A stretch of DNA of 64,000 bases, from positions 248,001 to 312,000 of the forward strand of contig JAVTVY010006821.1 in the NCBI GenBank assembly GCA_036873755.1, given 5' to 3'. This document shows positions 1-9,770 of the stretch, piece by piece. Made by a program: the position numbers and the translations under genes. How positions within the stretch are numbered: the first letter of the stretch is position 1; every line of letters starts with the position of its first letter. The DNA comes from Hanleya hanleyi (taxonomy: Eukaryota > Mollusca > Polyplacophora > Lepidopleurida > Hanleyidae). The notes below the pieces were generated by a model. The model searched no databases, was not told the DNA's origin, and saw nothing but the letters and a program-made list of their open reading frames with translations.

Positions 1-1004
1 GGGCGAGGTTGATAGCCAGCCCACTCAGGCACCGGAAGTGGCGTAGGAGATGGTGGAGGAGGCATCAACATGTCACGCTGTAGGGCTGCAAAATCAGCAG
101 ATAATCTATTAAACCTATCAAAGAGGCTGGCAGGAATAGATGTTGCTGGAGGGCACTGCCTATCAGGAGGAGGAAGTAAGGCAGAACCGGAAGCAGCCGC
201 ATATTGTGACATCGCAGGCCTAGCTGGGTATCTAGGCAGATGTGGGTGAGCAACCCTCACTTGCCGTCTCGGTATAGGCGCATGATATGGCATAGCATAT
301 CTGACAGGCCTAGGAGAAGGAGAACGGAAGTAAGCACCCGATGTACCGGAAGTCGGTCGTGTAGGAATACGTGCAGTAGGAAACACTCGACGGGGTACAT
401 CAAAAGGTCGGGCTACAGAAGCCACAGAAGGGTACGATGTAGGCCTATACACTACACTACGTACAGGAAGCGGAGAGTACGGAGGTGCAGTATAGGGAAG
501 AGCCGGACTGCTATACACCGATGACGTAACCGGAAGTCTGTTCATAGATGACGTAACTCTAGTACCATACATCGATGAATGACCCGGAACCCCATAACCC
601 GATGCATGAGCAGGAACATCATACGCAGAGGCAGTCCTATAGTAGGATGTAGTAGCCGACGTCGGAGCATGCGCAGAAAAAGCAGCGGAAGTTCCGATGT
701 GAGACGATGATACCGGAAGGTAAGACGATACCGGAAGGTATGAAGTCAGTGGTTGCATATAAGCATCCGATATAATCGGAGCTACCGTTGGCCGGAAGTC
801 ATAACTGGACACAGGCATATGTTGACGCTGGTCCGGTTGAGTAAGCTGAGGGGGTGCCGATAACGTTTGTTGTAAAGGCGCCCTGGAAAGTCTCGGAACA
901 TTCAATAGGGAATGGCCAGACGCAGCAAAACCGGAAACGGGTGTAATAATCACCGTAGACTGCACTGGGCGAGGTGATATTACGGTCGCTGGAACAGCTT
1001 GCAT
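1..1004 (-). CDS. Pro/Ser/Tyr-rich protein, partial (runs off left edge)
   Basis: Seen: reading the minus strand from the ATG at 1004-1002, 334 codons are open to the edge of the window; the frame is also open upstream to about 1170, where a TGA closes it. An uninterrupted frame of about 1.17 kb is unlikely by chance here. The product is rich in Pro, Ser, Thr, Tyr and Arg, with near-repeats of SYLPVSS, and looks disordered. Only the part encoded around 70-127 looks helical (SLFDRFNRLSADFAALQRD). I see no known domain, no Cys/His cluster and no signal peptide. The ATG at 1004 is the first Met in the longest frame, but an upstream exon is possible. Inference: a gag-like or accessory ORF of a mobile element, or a disordered host protein; I do not recognise it. 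Confidence 0.5.
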   Translation of the reverse strand, partial: MQAVPATVISPRPVQSTVIITPVSGFAASGHSLLNVPRLSRAPLQQTLSAPPQLTQPDQRQHMPVSSYDFRPTVAPIISDAYMQPLTSYLPVSSYLPVSSSHIGTSAAFSAHAPTSATTSYYRTASAYDVPAHASGYGVPGHSSMYGTRVTSSMNRLPVTSSVYSSPALPYTAPPYSPLPVRSVVYRPTSYPSVASVARPFDVPRRVFPTARIPTRPTSGTSGAYFRSPSPRPVRYAMPYHAPIPRRQVRVAHPHLPRYPARPAMSQYAAASGSALLPPPDRQCPPATSIPASLFDRFNRLSADFAALQRDMLMPPPPSPTPLPVPEWAGYQPR

Positions 1005-1142
1005 CTTCGTAGCTAGTGTAGACGTTGATGAGCTGCGCCGAGATGACGAAAGATTCTCCGGAAGTGACGGGTCCTTGACTAGGGTGGAAGTCACAGTCTC
1101 CGGATTGACAATTCTGAACAGGGGACCTTCAGTCGGAAGTGA
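29..1142. repeat. Cluster of CCGGAAGT (ETS-type) words
   Basis: About a dozen copies of CCGGAAG(T/C/G) or close variants lie in 1.1 kb, all in the same orientation on the plus strand (near 31, 187, 325, 346, 529, 687, 712, 730, 791, 934, 1058, 1133). The last is followed by TGACGTCA. The word falls in different reading frames of the overlapping minus-strand ORF (read as LPV, TSG, SG or FRP), so it is constrained as DNA rather than as peptide. ACCGGAAGT is the known consensus of GABP/ETS factors; a regulatory role here is an inference. Confidence 0.45.
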
Positions 1143-1160
1143 CGTCACAGATGTGGGATC

Positions 1161-1242
1161 AAGGTGGGGTAGCCGTCAAGGTCAAGGGCGTCCCGTGCAA
1201 TAGCTTACCTACGGGACGACCGCCATCTTTGTTCCCCACCTT
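1161..1242. repeat. Nested inverted repeat (hairpin)
   Basis: AAGGTGGGG at 1161-1169 pairs with CCCCACCTT at 1234-1242, and CGTCCCGT at 1189-1196 pairs with ACGGGACG at 1211-1218, giving a two-part stem just upstream of the minus-strand ORF. Function unknown. Confidence 0.5.
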
Positions 1243-1324
1243 GGTCCCTGAAACAGAATTAGTACATGGAGGAGGAGAAATTACAAGCGTCTAGTCCGTC
1301 ATTCATAATCCAGCCGTCGTCCAT

Positions 1325-1665
1325 TAGAGAATATCCGCGTCCATAATCCAAAGACCTATTCCATTTCCATATAACAGTATTAGCACCAAATTCAAAAAGA
1401 CAAAGTATACATAAACATAGGCTTGTTTCCTGCAAGAGAGAAGCGGTCAACAATTTTCAATGATGCCGGCAAGACATCATGATGTTCCAAAATATCAAAT
1501 CCGTATCGCTGATCAGTATTCTTAATCCATAATATTCGTTGTAAAGTCGTCATCTAAAGAATGGTGTATCTCAGTCACGCTTTGATTGTGACTGTTTATA
1601 TGAGCACCATGAGGATCTTGAAGTACATGGGTTCATACGGCCCCTAACCCCGGGTTAAGCGGAAT
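1325..1665. repeat. Dispersed repeat family, copy 1
   Basis: This stretch resembles 41515-41830: both have a rCGTCCATAATC block, a GGTCAACAnTTTTCAATGATGCC block, a TCTCAGTCACGCTT block, a GTGACTGTTTA block and a gCCCCTA block in the same order. Shorter versions (TATCTCA..CGCTTTTA..TGTTCATnTGG..GGCCCCTAGCAC) occur at 15410-15540 and 16905-17065. It is probably a non-coding transposon or SINE-like family; ends were not determined. Confidence 0.5.
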
Positions 1666-1725
1666 TAGACACAAGTTACGAAACGTAACGCCATAGATCT
1701 TGCACGCTACGCTCGTATTTTGCTA

Positions 1726-3205
1726 TCAGCATGCGATATGTATCGCCAAATTTGAAAACTTTGAGTGAAGGCGCTTAATGGTGTAGCCCTGTTTTATAAG
1801 TTTCTGCAACAATGTTTTGTGGCGTTGATTAAAATCGTCACATTTAACACAGGATCTAGCAAATGCTACTAGGCGTGATATGTATACGCCATATGCAGGT
1901 CCCACTGGAATATTACTGTCCAGAAAGGGATAGTTTACGATATCGAAATTGTAATCATCTCTTTTGTCATAAAGTCGACGAGAGAGAATGCCCGCTTCAT
2001 TTTTATAGAGGTAAAGATCTAAATAAGATGTGCCTGTAGGGCTATCTGTAGTTTCCTTCAAATCCAGTGAAGGTGGATATATATCCTTCACTGCGTCATT
2101 TATATAGCGATTATCCACAGCGAGAAGATCGTCTATATAGCGTTTGGTGAATGAGAAGGAACGGGCTTTGAATGGATCGGTTTTTGAAAGCGCCTGCATA
2201 GTCATATTCATAAGAGAACAGATACAGGTCAGCCAACAGGGGTGCACAATTAGTACCCATTGGAATACCTATATGCTGCTGATATATTGTGTTGCCAAAT
2301 TTCACATAGATATTTTTAATGAGAAATTCAAGCAACTCTATAAACAAAGAAACATCCATGAATGATATCTCTTGTATGTAGTCGAGCTAAAGAATGCTTT
2401 ATGGCTTCCGACATTAATATATCTACGATCAGTTTTCATGAACACAGATACTATTAATGAACGTATACGGTCAATAAGGTCCTCATGAGGGATTGTAGTA
2501 TAGAGAGTCGAGAAATCCCATGTGGATACATGTCTGTACGGTATGTGACCTTTAGCATCAAGTTCTTCCGTAAGACATTTTGAGTTTTCAATATCCACAT
2601 ACATTCAACGCCAGAGTTCTTGAAAATAGTGGCGCAATACCTTTCCCAAAATGCTTTTACCTCCTGAAGGGCCCTCGTCAATAGGGTTGAAAGAAGCTTG
2701 GTGGTGCAGCTTCTAGAACCAGCTATGAATATAGCTTTGTATGGTGATTTATGCATTTTGGGAGTCCAGTATATTTTTGGTATGTCGCTATGATTGGTTG
2801 GAAGACAAATACCTCTTTCCCTGAGAAACTTTTTGTGATTGTTAAATAAATCTTCCCGAGTAAATGCAGTTTGGGAGTAAGTAGACGTATTTGATGAAGA
2901 TATGTCTACACTCAATTCTTTAACCAGCACCTGGTAATAGTAATATTTACATATGAATATTATATTATTCGGAGCTTTGTCTGCTGGGATTATGACGAAT
3001 TTACTCTGGAGATTTGCTAGAACTTCTTGCGAATTGAGGTTTCTCAGTACTTGTTTTGCTAGGGGAAGAGAACTTCTGTCAATATGGCGGATTGTTTCAA
3101 CGACCTTGCTCTTGGTGAGGTCCAGCCAATCAGCGAGTACTGTAGGTTCAACTTTTTCTCGCTTAGACCAATCAATAACGTACTGTTCTAATTCGGCAAT
3201 TTATT
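1726..3205 (-). pseudogene. Penelope-like reverse transcriptase, frameshifted
   Basis: The minus-strand frames together spell a reverse transcriptase of the kind found in Penelope-like elements. In order: an N-terminal block with FVIIPADKAPNN (about 2970-3010); PKIYWTPKMHKSPYKAIFIA (about 2730-2790); DFSTLYTTIPHEDL (about 2480-2520); GIPMGTNCAPLLADL (about 2225-2270); YIDDLLAV, the catalytic YxDD box (about 2120-2145); then YLDLYLY and KLYDKRDDYNFDIV-type motifs down to 1726. The frame changes near 2600, 2350 and 2170, and again near 3195 where it meets the Cys-rich ORF, so no intact protein can be made. Family assignment is from motif order and wording; DIRS or another RT class is less likely because no tyrosine recombinase or RNase H is visible. 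Confidence 0.75.
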
Positions 3206-3511
3206 AGATGGAGTTACATTCATATCATGCGTAACGGACATATCAAGAGAGGCAGACTCGTCCGGCTCGTTCACAGAAGAGCGAGACGGAGAGTCGACCA
3301 AGCTCTCGGCACAATCGAAGCCGGGCGGGGGCAAAACTTCACTGGCATATGAACCGACAAGATATTGTTGGAATACGTTGTCGGGCCACAGCTCGCATTC
3401 TGCACATTTGGCAAATTGATCGCACCAAACCCCTCTACACGGCGGACAAGCTGAGTGCGGACCCGTCGTGGGGTTTGATCGTCCACAAACAACACAAAAG
3501 ACGGACGCCAT
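3188..3511 (-). CDS. Cys-rich N-terminal ORF of the Penelope-like element
   Basis: From the ATG at 3511 the frame gives a short protein beginning MASVFCVVCGRSN with CxxC pairs (CVVC, CPPC, CAEC and further Cys) in the first 45 residues. It looks like a small zinc-binding module, followed by an acidic Ser-rich linker. Its stop lies directly where the reverse transcriptase frame opens, so it is probably the 5' part of the same ORF separated by a one-base frameshift near 3195. The open frame extends upstream to 3637, but the ATG at 3511 fits the Cys module best. Confidence 0.45.
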   Translation of the reverse strand: MASVFCVVCGRSNPTTGPHSACPPCRGVWCDQFAKCAECELWPDNVFQQYLVGSYASEVLPPPGFDCAESLVDSPSRSSVNEPDESASLDMSVTHDMNVTPSNKLPN

Positions 3512-3639
3512 CTTTATTATGATTCGACACGTATACTTCCTGACGTTATTGAAGTCCAGGTAGGAGTCTCGAATCCAGGAATTTGGTAATATTCCCCTTC
3601 TCTCTAATATCCCAGGAAATCTCCTTAGGTAATCCAAGG

Positions 3640-4040
3640 TAACGAGTAAGGAATATCGTGGTATTACAGATGTAGATCTTGAAACTTTTACGGGAGCACT
3701 TAGAAACTACGTCTGACCGCTACGATTGTAGAGGAAAGAAGGAAGTGACGTGGTCAGACAGAGAGTGTTCTGGGTACTCGCGCATGGGCATTGGGCATTA
3801 CAGGGACTATTTTCTTTTGGTTCTGTGGTAAGGTTTTACAATGGGGCAATCGCGTAGGAACACGATAGCAATAAGGTATGTGAAGGTAAGTTTTACAGCG
3901 CAAGAAATATACATTTTCGGCTGCTGATGATATAAGTATGTTTCATTATGAAACTTTTTGTTACATTTGTAATTTAAAAAGAACTTTGTTCTATTTTCTC
4001 TAGTAGTCCACATAGTGTAGATACATTTGTATAAGTTACG
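3640..4040. other. No gene seen
   Basis: AT-rich sequence between the Penelope-like remnant and the inverted-repeat element. I see no supported ORF, RNA gene or repeat here. Confidence 0.5.
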
Positions 4041-4047
4041 ATACAAA

Positions 4048-4117
4048 TGTATTCGAGAGCGTTACTATTGTATATATAAGATATAACAAATTTGTTACAT
4101 AATTGCCACAATATTGT
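4048..4117 (-). repeat. Inverted-repeat arm (partner 5761-5818)
   Basis: The reverse complement of this stretch matches 5761-5818, including ATATTGTGGCAATTATGTAA and ACAATAGTAACGCTCT. A more diverged copy lies at 5525-5630. The pair encloses LINE debris and could be ends of a non-autonomous element about 1.8 kb long. Confidence 0.55.
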
Positions 4118-4452
4118 CAGCAGATGTCAACTCATACAAAAAAGATAGGACTTTTCTATAATCTATTGCTCAGGGTGATTGCAAGATTCAACATACTAAT
4201 AACATCATCTACTGTTCTCAGTTGAGTGCAAGAATAAGTTATGTAATTTAAGGAACCAGATAAAAACGAAAAAGACTTAAGTAAGAATCCAAAACATCTG
4301 GGACTACAACAGAAAATTCAAAGTTATGCACACAAAGTTACAACTTTAGTCTTCTTGAAATCAACGCAGCCAAGGGGGTACAGGTAAGGTCCAGGATTAA
4401 ATGAATTGAACAGAGGATTATTTTTTTTTTTACTTTTTTTTTTAATTTAGAA

Positions 4453-4620
4453 ATGTCTAGAGCTGTGCAAAAAACTATGACACAACTTAAAGATGAAAAA
4501 GAGTATATTATTTCAGATACTAATAAAATACTTGAAACTCAGTATAATTTTTATCATAATCTCTATTCCAAAATGAGCGGGAAAACTTTGAAAACTTCTT
4601 GGGTCCGTGTAACACTTGAC
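4453..4620 (+). pseudogene. LINE ORF2 fragment (endonuclease-RT linker)
   Basis: The frame reads KDEKEYIISDTNKILETQ and then YNFYHNLYS, which has the pattern I know from the region just before the reverse transcriptase of L1/Tx1-like LINEs (a DTxxILexQxxFYxxLYs block). It is cut off after about 50 codons and followed by short tandem repeats. Only the motif pattern supports the call. Confidence 0.5.
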
Positions 4621-4625
4621 AATTC

Positions 4626-4765
4626 AGCTTTCCATCTTGCAAAATTGAAAGTAGAAAGATGGAAAGGTCTACATCGCTCCCGTGTTCGAGCTTTCCATCT
4701 CGCAAAATTGAAAGTAGAAAGACGGAAAGCTCAGCATCGCTCTCGTATTCCAGCTTTCCAAAATG
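4626..4765. repeat. 64-bp tandem repeat with internal hairpins
   Basis: Two full copies and a partial third of a unit starting AGCTTTCCATCTYGCAAAAT. Within each, CTTTCCATCTT pairs with AAGATGGAAAG to form a hairpin. Confidence 0.6.
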
Positions 4766-4872
4766 AGTTTATTTCATATAGAAATACGAGAGCGATACTT
4801 TATTAAAAAAGATTTCTCCAAACTTACAAAATGTGCATTTACTACAAATATGTGCGTGTAACCTTGCACAGT

Positions 4873-5095
4873 TTAATTTTCGTTTTTTTTGTTTTTTTTT
4901 TTTGTTTCGCAAAATCAAAAATTGAAATTTGACCGTCAATTTTCAATTTTTGTCTTTCGTTTTTGGTTTCTCAAAATCAAAAATTGAAATTTGACATTCA
5001 ATTTTCGTTTTACTTCGCCCAAAAATGAAAATCAAATATTGAAAATTGCCTCGACTTGTCCGTTTTTCGTTTTTCGATTTTAACTTTGACGCGTC
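4873..5095. repeat. Imperfect AAAATCAAAAATTGAAATTT repeats
   Basis: Recurrent AAAATCAAAAATTGAAATTTGA blocks and their reverse complements (TCAATTTTCAATTTTTG) alternate here, giving a low-complexity, hairpin-prone stretch without coding potential. Confidence 0.5.
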
Positions 5096-5146
5096 AATGT
5101 TAACTGCGCACGCGCAAGGCTTATGATGGAGCTCACGGACTAGCGT

Positions 5147-5356
5147 TTTATTGAACATTTTTTTGTACAATGTAAACAAGTCAAGGACCTCTGGTCAGAG
5201 AATACAATAGCGGCACGTACCCAAATTAGAATTAAGCTCAATCCAACTATAATTGTATTTGGTATAAAAGAACTTGATTATGATGCACTTAGTACTCTAC
5301 AGGTTGACGAGGTTAATCACATTATTCTGATAGCAAAAATGGTCATTAGTAAATAA
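5147..5356 (+). pseudogene. LINE ORF2 C-terminal fragment
   Basis: A 69-codon open frame begins FIEHFFVQCKQVKDLW and ends NHIILIAKMVISK before a stop at 5354-5356. A HlFfxC..vk.lW block followed by a hydrophobic NxIILxAKxxI tail is typical of the extreme C terminus of L1/Tx1-type LINE ORF2. Together with 4453-4620 on the same strand it looks like one insertion whose centre was lost. Confidence 0.5.
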
Positions 5357-5760
5357 AAATATGGAAATTATCATCAAGCTATTATTTGAATACGAAATAA
5401 ATTTGAGGAAGACATTTCTTAATTTTCTGTAACCTGTATAGCCGAATATTATACTTTTCATGTTCGTTCTATATTTGTATACCAAAGTTTTAGTCCTATC
5501 TTTGTACTAGTTGACATCGGCTGGCAATATTGTAGCAATTGAGTAACAAATCTGTTATCATTTTAACAATTGAGTAGCAAATCTGTTATCATTTTAAAGT
5601 TACAACTGTAACGCTTTCCATCATGATTATACAATAATTGATACAAATGATCTTTTATACCTAACAGGTGCCTTCAAATACAAAGAAGCAGAAAGTATCA
5701 AAACATATATTAGCATGTATACAATGTAAAATGTCAGCGGCGTCGTTATAGTTAGCATTA

Positions 5761-5818
5761 ATATTGTGGCAATTATGTAACAAATTTATTACAATAGTAA
5801 CGCTCTTCAATACATTTA
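5761..5818 (+). repeat. Inverted-repeat arm (partner 4048-4117)
   Basis: Right partner of the arm at 4048-4117; the two read the same on opposite strands over about 58 aligned bases. A second, diverged copy in this orientation sits at about 5525-5630 with a duplicated GTAACAAATCTGTTATCATT segment. Confidence 0.55.
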
Positions 5819-6174
5819 TATCATAAGTGTTCGAAATGTATCTATTCTTTGCAGACTAGCAGAGAATAGAGAAGACAGTCCCTACAAATTAAAAGTAAAT
5901 GTAAGTAATAGTTATTGTATGGCATTATCTTGTTATGTGGCTGCAGACCATGGGTTAACAAAAAGTATCGACCGGAAACAAAAATTTATCGTAAGTAGCC
6001 GAAAGCATATTCTACTGAAGTCAGTTACACTGATGTTTAAATGGGTGTCGTGTATTCTTCGCTTTTTGGCTATATGGCAAATAAATGCACAGTGGTTAGT
6101 CTACTGTTCTCAAAAATGTCGCTATGTTTCTTTCTGTCAGAAAGCTGAACTAATTCGTATTTATTAACTTACTG

Positions 6175-6385
6175 ATAACAAGATTTAATCTGATAGCTAA
6201 TACTTTTGTCAAAATTTTGTAATCGGTGTTAGTTAAAGTGATAGGCCGTCAGTTATTTCTTGATGGCCCATTTCCTTTATGAAGATGTGTAATAATCCCT
6301 CTTCTTTATGAAGAAGACATTGATCCTTTCTCATTAGCTGAGTTCAAGGAGTTGACAACCATGTTCTGTATTTTACCCCAGAAAA
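6175..6385 (-). pseudogene. LINE reverse transcriptase fragment
   Basis: On the minus strand this reads RPITLTNTDYKILTKVLAIR, preceded by a GIITHLHKGNG-type block. These are the first conserved RT blocks of L1/Tx1-like LINEs (RPIsLlNtDYKilsKvLA.R). Stops interrupt the frame, so it is a dead fragment. It is on the opposite strand from the LINE pieces at 4453-5356. Confidence 0.65.
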
Positions 6386-6504
6386 CTTGAAAATTGAACA
6401 GTTAAATCATCTGAAATTCGGTGTAAAACTTATGTGGCATCTCCAACATTTTGTCGGGAGACCAGATAGTGTGACCATCCCCATTTTCAAGACTTGTCAT
6501 GGTT

Positions 6505-6930
6505 TTCTGTGCAGCTTGCAGCACCAGACTTGGTACACGACGTATACTACGAGACAATACCTACATGATGGTACCATTAGTTCCACGATTCACCGCTGGG
6601 GGACGAATAGTGAATTGTCATCTGATCAAGTAACTGGGCTCGTAGACACCCCTTTATGTGGTTTAGAGTCACCAAACCTGGTACACATATACTACTAGAC
6701 CATAACTTCATTATGGTACTATTAGTTCCACCATCCACCGGTGTGGGGGGGGGGGGACGAATAGTGATCTGGCATCTGAATAAGTAACTGGACTGGTAGA
6801 CACTCCTATAAAAGGTTTTGAGCCACCAAACTTGGTACATACTACGAGACAGAATGCCTACCTATACATGATGGTATCATTAGTTCCACGATGCACCGCT
6901 AGTGGGCGAATAGTGAACTGGCATCTGATG
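6505..6930 (-). repeat. 145-bp satellite, inverted arm (about 3 units)
   Basis: About three units of the 145-bp repeat in the orientation opposite to the main array (phase marks near 6512, 6657 and 6802). They contain TGGTACACATATACTAC and GGGGGCGAATAGTGAA-type blocks. A 12-base G run near 6747-6758 interrupts one unit. Confidence 0.75.
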
Positions 6931-6933
6931 TTA

Positions 6934-7830
6934 CCACTTACAGGGGTGTCTACCAGTCCAGTTACGTATTCAGATGCCAGTTCGCTATTCGCCCCCTAAC
7001 GGTGGATCGTGAAACTAATGGAAAAATCATGTAGGTATTGTCACTTAGTATATGTGTACCGGGTTTGGTGACTCTAAACCACATGCAAGAGTCACTACGA
7101 GCACAGTTACTTATTCAGATGCCAGTTCGCTATTCGCCCCCTAGAGGTGGATCGCGGAACTAATCATACCATCATATAGGTATTGTCTCGTAGAATATGT
7201 GTACCGAAGTTTGGTGGCTCTAAACCACTTGGAAGGGCGTCTGTCAGCCCAGCTACTTATTCAGATGCCGGTTCACTATTCACCCCCTAGCGGTGGATGG
7301 TGGAACTAATGGTAACATCATGTAGGTATTGTCACGTAGTACATGTGTACCAGGTTTGGTGACTCTACACCACTTGCAAGGGTCACTACGAGCACAGTTA
7401 CTTATTCAGATGCCATTCCGCTATTCGCCCCCTAGCGGTGGATGGTGGAACTAATCATACCATCATGTAGGTATTGTCTCGGTAGTATATGTGTACCAAG
7501 TTTGGTGGCTCTGAACCACTTACAGGGGTGTCTATCAGTCCAGTTACTTATTCAGATGCCAGTTCACTATTCGCCCCCTAGCGGTGGATGGTGGAACTAA
7601 TGATTCCATCATGTAGGTATTGTCTCGTAGTATATGTGTACCAAGTTTGGTGGCTCTGATCCACTTACAGGGGTGTCTATCAGTCCAGTTACTTATTCAG
7701 ATGCCAGTTCACTATTCGCCCCCTAGCGGACGATCGTGGAACTATGGTAACATCACTACGTGACAGCTATTGTCACGTAGTACATGTGCCCCAGGTTTGG
7801 TGACTAAACCACTTGCAAGATTATTTACGG
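6934..7830 (+). repeat. 145-bp satellite, main array (6 units)
   Basis: Phase marks (CCACTTnCA) at 6934, 7079, 7225, 7370, 7516, 7661 and 7808 give a period of 145-146 bp. Each unit carries CTTATTCAGATGCCAGTTC, GCCCCCTAGCGGTGGAT and GTAGGTATTGTC blocks. The units are well conserved but not identical. Orientation flips at about 6932 relative to the left arm, so the whole array is a large imperfect palindrome. Confidence 0.85.
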
Positions 7831-7954
7831 CCGTTATAATACTTTGAATCGTGAACTGTGAACCGCGAACTGGCATCTAGCTTCACAACCGAATAGTGAA
7901 CTGTGAACCGTGAACTGGCAGCTAACTTCTCGAATATGCAAAATACCTCTTCCG

Positions 7955-8275
7955 GTCCAACTCGAAAATCCAATATGGCCACCAGGCGCCCATCTTGGAT
8001 TTCCCCATGAAACTTTGTTATCGTGATTTCTCAAGAAGTACTTCATGGATCTTCCTCAAATTTGATACACAGGTTTCCCTTGTGGTCCAGTTGTGCAAGA
8101 TACCTTTTTTGGTCCGATTCGAAAATCCAACATGGCCGCCAGGTGGCCATCTAGAATTTCCCCTTGAAACATTGTTATCGTGAATTCTCAGGAACTTTCT
8201 GAAATTTGGTACACAGGTCCCACATGGGGCCTAGTTGTGCAAGATACCTGTTTTGGTCCGATTCGAAAATCCAAG
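7955..8275. repeat. About 150-bp tandem repeat with GAAAATCCAA-ATGGCC core
   Basis: The block CGAAAATCCAANATGGCCNCCAGG recurs at about 7961 and 8118, with a third truncated start at about 8262. Each is followed by GTTATCGTGANTTCTC and preceded by TTGTGCAAGATACCT. Dispersed fragments with a similar GGCCGCC core appear at 37220 and 61260. Confidence 0.6.
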
Positions 8276-8538
8276 TTATACGGTATTCCCGGGTTGTGAC
8301 GTTGCATCACAAGAGTCGGCGGATCAAACGGTGGGGCATATTCTATATATTGACTATAAAGAATATCCATACTTTCACCTTCCATATCAAGGAGTTCAAA
8401 TAATTCGGAATTAAAATGTATTTCTTCAACTTTTAAATCAGTTTTCTTTAGTCCATGCAGTTGCAAGTGAACTGCCCCACCGTTTCGTCTGCCCACAGGT
8501 CGGCTACATGAAGGGATGTCACTCTTGTGACACGTCAC
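8260..8538 (-). other. Coding-looking minus-strand fragment, unidentified
   Basis: The minus-strand frame between the repeat edge and about 8538 encodes an acidic, non-repetitive stretch (for example KVEEIHFNSELFELLDMEGE and DILYSQYIEYAPPFDPPTL) that looks more like protein than the neighbouring sequence does. I recognise no domain, and no clear splice sites or start define it. It may be an exon or transposon remnant. Confidence 0.2.
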
Positions 8539-8544
8539 AACTCG

Positions 8545-9290
8545 ACAACTGTAGACTACTGCGTGTTTCGATCCAAGGGAGATAATCAGGATTCAGACAC
8601 TTTCAAAGTTTCAACATTACTGCGTGGATCCCTTCAGTATTAAGTATTGTACCATCTTACTATTTTCGAGCATGGTATCTTAAAAGAGATATCTCAAACT
8701 AGCCCAGTAAACAAAACAGAATTAGTATTCGTTCATAATTATAAAATCTTAAGTATGTTTCATAGCTCATGCCAAAGTGTCAGAGAGATTTGTCTTCGCT
8801 TCCAGTACCCAATGATGACACGTGCAAAAAAAAAAATACTACAAAACGAAGACGAATGATCCCCCGGACATTCACTTTCAGACTAAATTTGCTCTTTTCT
8901 CTTTTACTATAACAACTAGCATAAGTACAGTTTCTAGAAATCTTGAAACCCCTGAAACTTGGAAAGATGATATCTTGGTGTTTTCGATCAGATGCGAAAT
9001 TCTGTTAACAAAATTAATGAAAGTACTCAAAGAGTACTATTGTCTGGAACAGTAATGGATGTGCAATATCGATTCGTTGCTTCAGAATAGCGTACATCTA
9101 TTTCGATTTTCGGGAGCTTCCGAATTGTCAGCGTAAGAGTTATTTTGCCCCTGCCCGCTAGTGGTGACTCGAGTCAGGGAAGACAAAATATGTACTCAAT
9201 AACATGAAAAGATATAGGGTGCAATAAGCGTTTTCGCGGTTACAAGAATCGGGAGTGATCTAGAGTTCGCTGTGTGAAATGAGTTACCCG
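8545..9290. other. No gene seen
   Basis: Unique AT-rich sequence without a convincing ORF, RNA gene or repeat. Confidence 0.4.
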
Positions 9291-9297
9291 TATCTCT

Positions 9298-9507
9298 TTA
9301 TTCAGCATTACAAAGGCATGAGAACAAATACGGTTTGCCATACACTGTCGCAGAGAATACTTGAGCTCCTTGATGAAAGATACCATGAACAATCTTTGTG
9401 CTGCTAATTATATGGGCAGGAGGCCCAGGATTTGTTACAACGTCATTTGCCATTGTTATGAGAGCCGGCAAATAATACCTATACATACAAACAATTGCAT
9501 AATCCAT
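9298..9507 (-). CDS. Short ORF with 2A-like (NPGP) leader, copy 2
   Basis: From the ATG at 9507 a hydrophobic stretch of about 20 residues leads into NDVVTNPGP (NPGP encoded at 9421-9432), followed by about 40 residues to the stop. The 2A/CHYSEL consensus is D(V/I)ExNPGP, where the ribosome skips the Gly-Pro bond; here the Glu is Val, so skipping may be weaker. Known hosts of such leaders are picornaviruses, some non-LTR retrotransposons and some invertebrate immune genes, where the peptide can double as a signal sequence. This copy is a tandem duplicate of the one at 9456-9770, about 272 bp away, and the two may be alternative first exons or transposon 5' ends. Confidence 0.5.
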   Translation of the reverse strand: MDYAIVCMYRYYLPALITMANDVVTNPGPPAHIISSTKIVHGIFHQGAQVFSATVYGKPYLFSCLCNAE

Positions 9508-9770
9508 AAACTGGCAAAATAAGAACAGTTAGACCTGGAAGCTTCATCCTCACTATAAAACCTGTAGTTTACTGTGACCTTTGAATACACAATCGGAAGC
9601 ATGAGTGTTGCTAGCTTCACCTGATTGCCTCGTAATACAATAGTTGCTGAAAAAGTACGATGGCATGGCTGTAAACATGATTCAGGTGAAGAAGGGCCAG
9701 GATTAGTTTCTATATCATTCGCTAGGCATATCAAAGTGGGTAAATAATACTTGCATATGAATAAATGCAT
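9456..9770 (-). CDS. Short ORF with canonical 2A-like leader, copy 1
   Basis: From the ATG at 9770 the protein begins with a short hydrophobic stretch containing KYYLPTLICLA, directly followed by NDIETNPGP (NPGP at 9693-9704). This matches the canonical 2A-like motif DxExNPGP at every fixed position. The ORF continues about 80 residues past NPGP and ends inside the next repeat copy. A CAG/GTGAAG sequence about 60 bases after NPGP could be a splice donor, in which case this would be a leader exon. No downstream ORF that it would be fused to is evident. Confidence 0.55.
   Translation of the reverse strand: MHLFICKYYLPTLICLANDIETNPGPSSPESCLQPCHRTFSATIVLRGNQVKLATLMLPIVYSKVTVNYRFYSEDEASRSNCSYFASLWIMQLFVCIGIICRLS

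Noticed and set aside
240..524. Plus-strand Arg/Ser-rich ORF
   Set aside because: It is the complement of the longer uninterrupted minus-strand frame 1-1004 and owes its composition to that.
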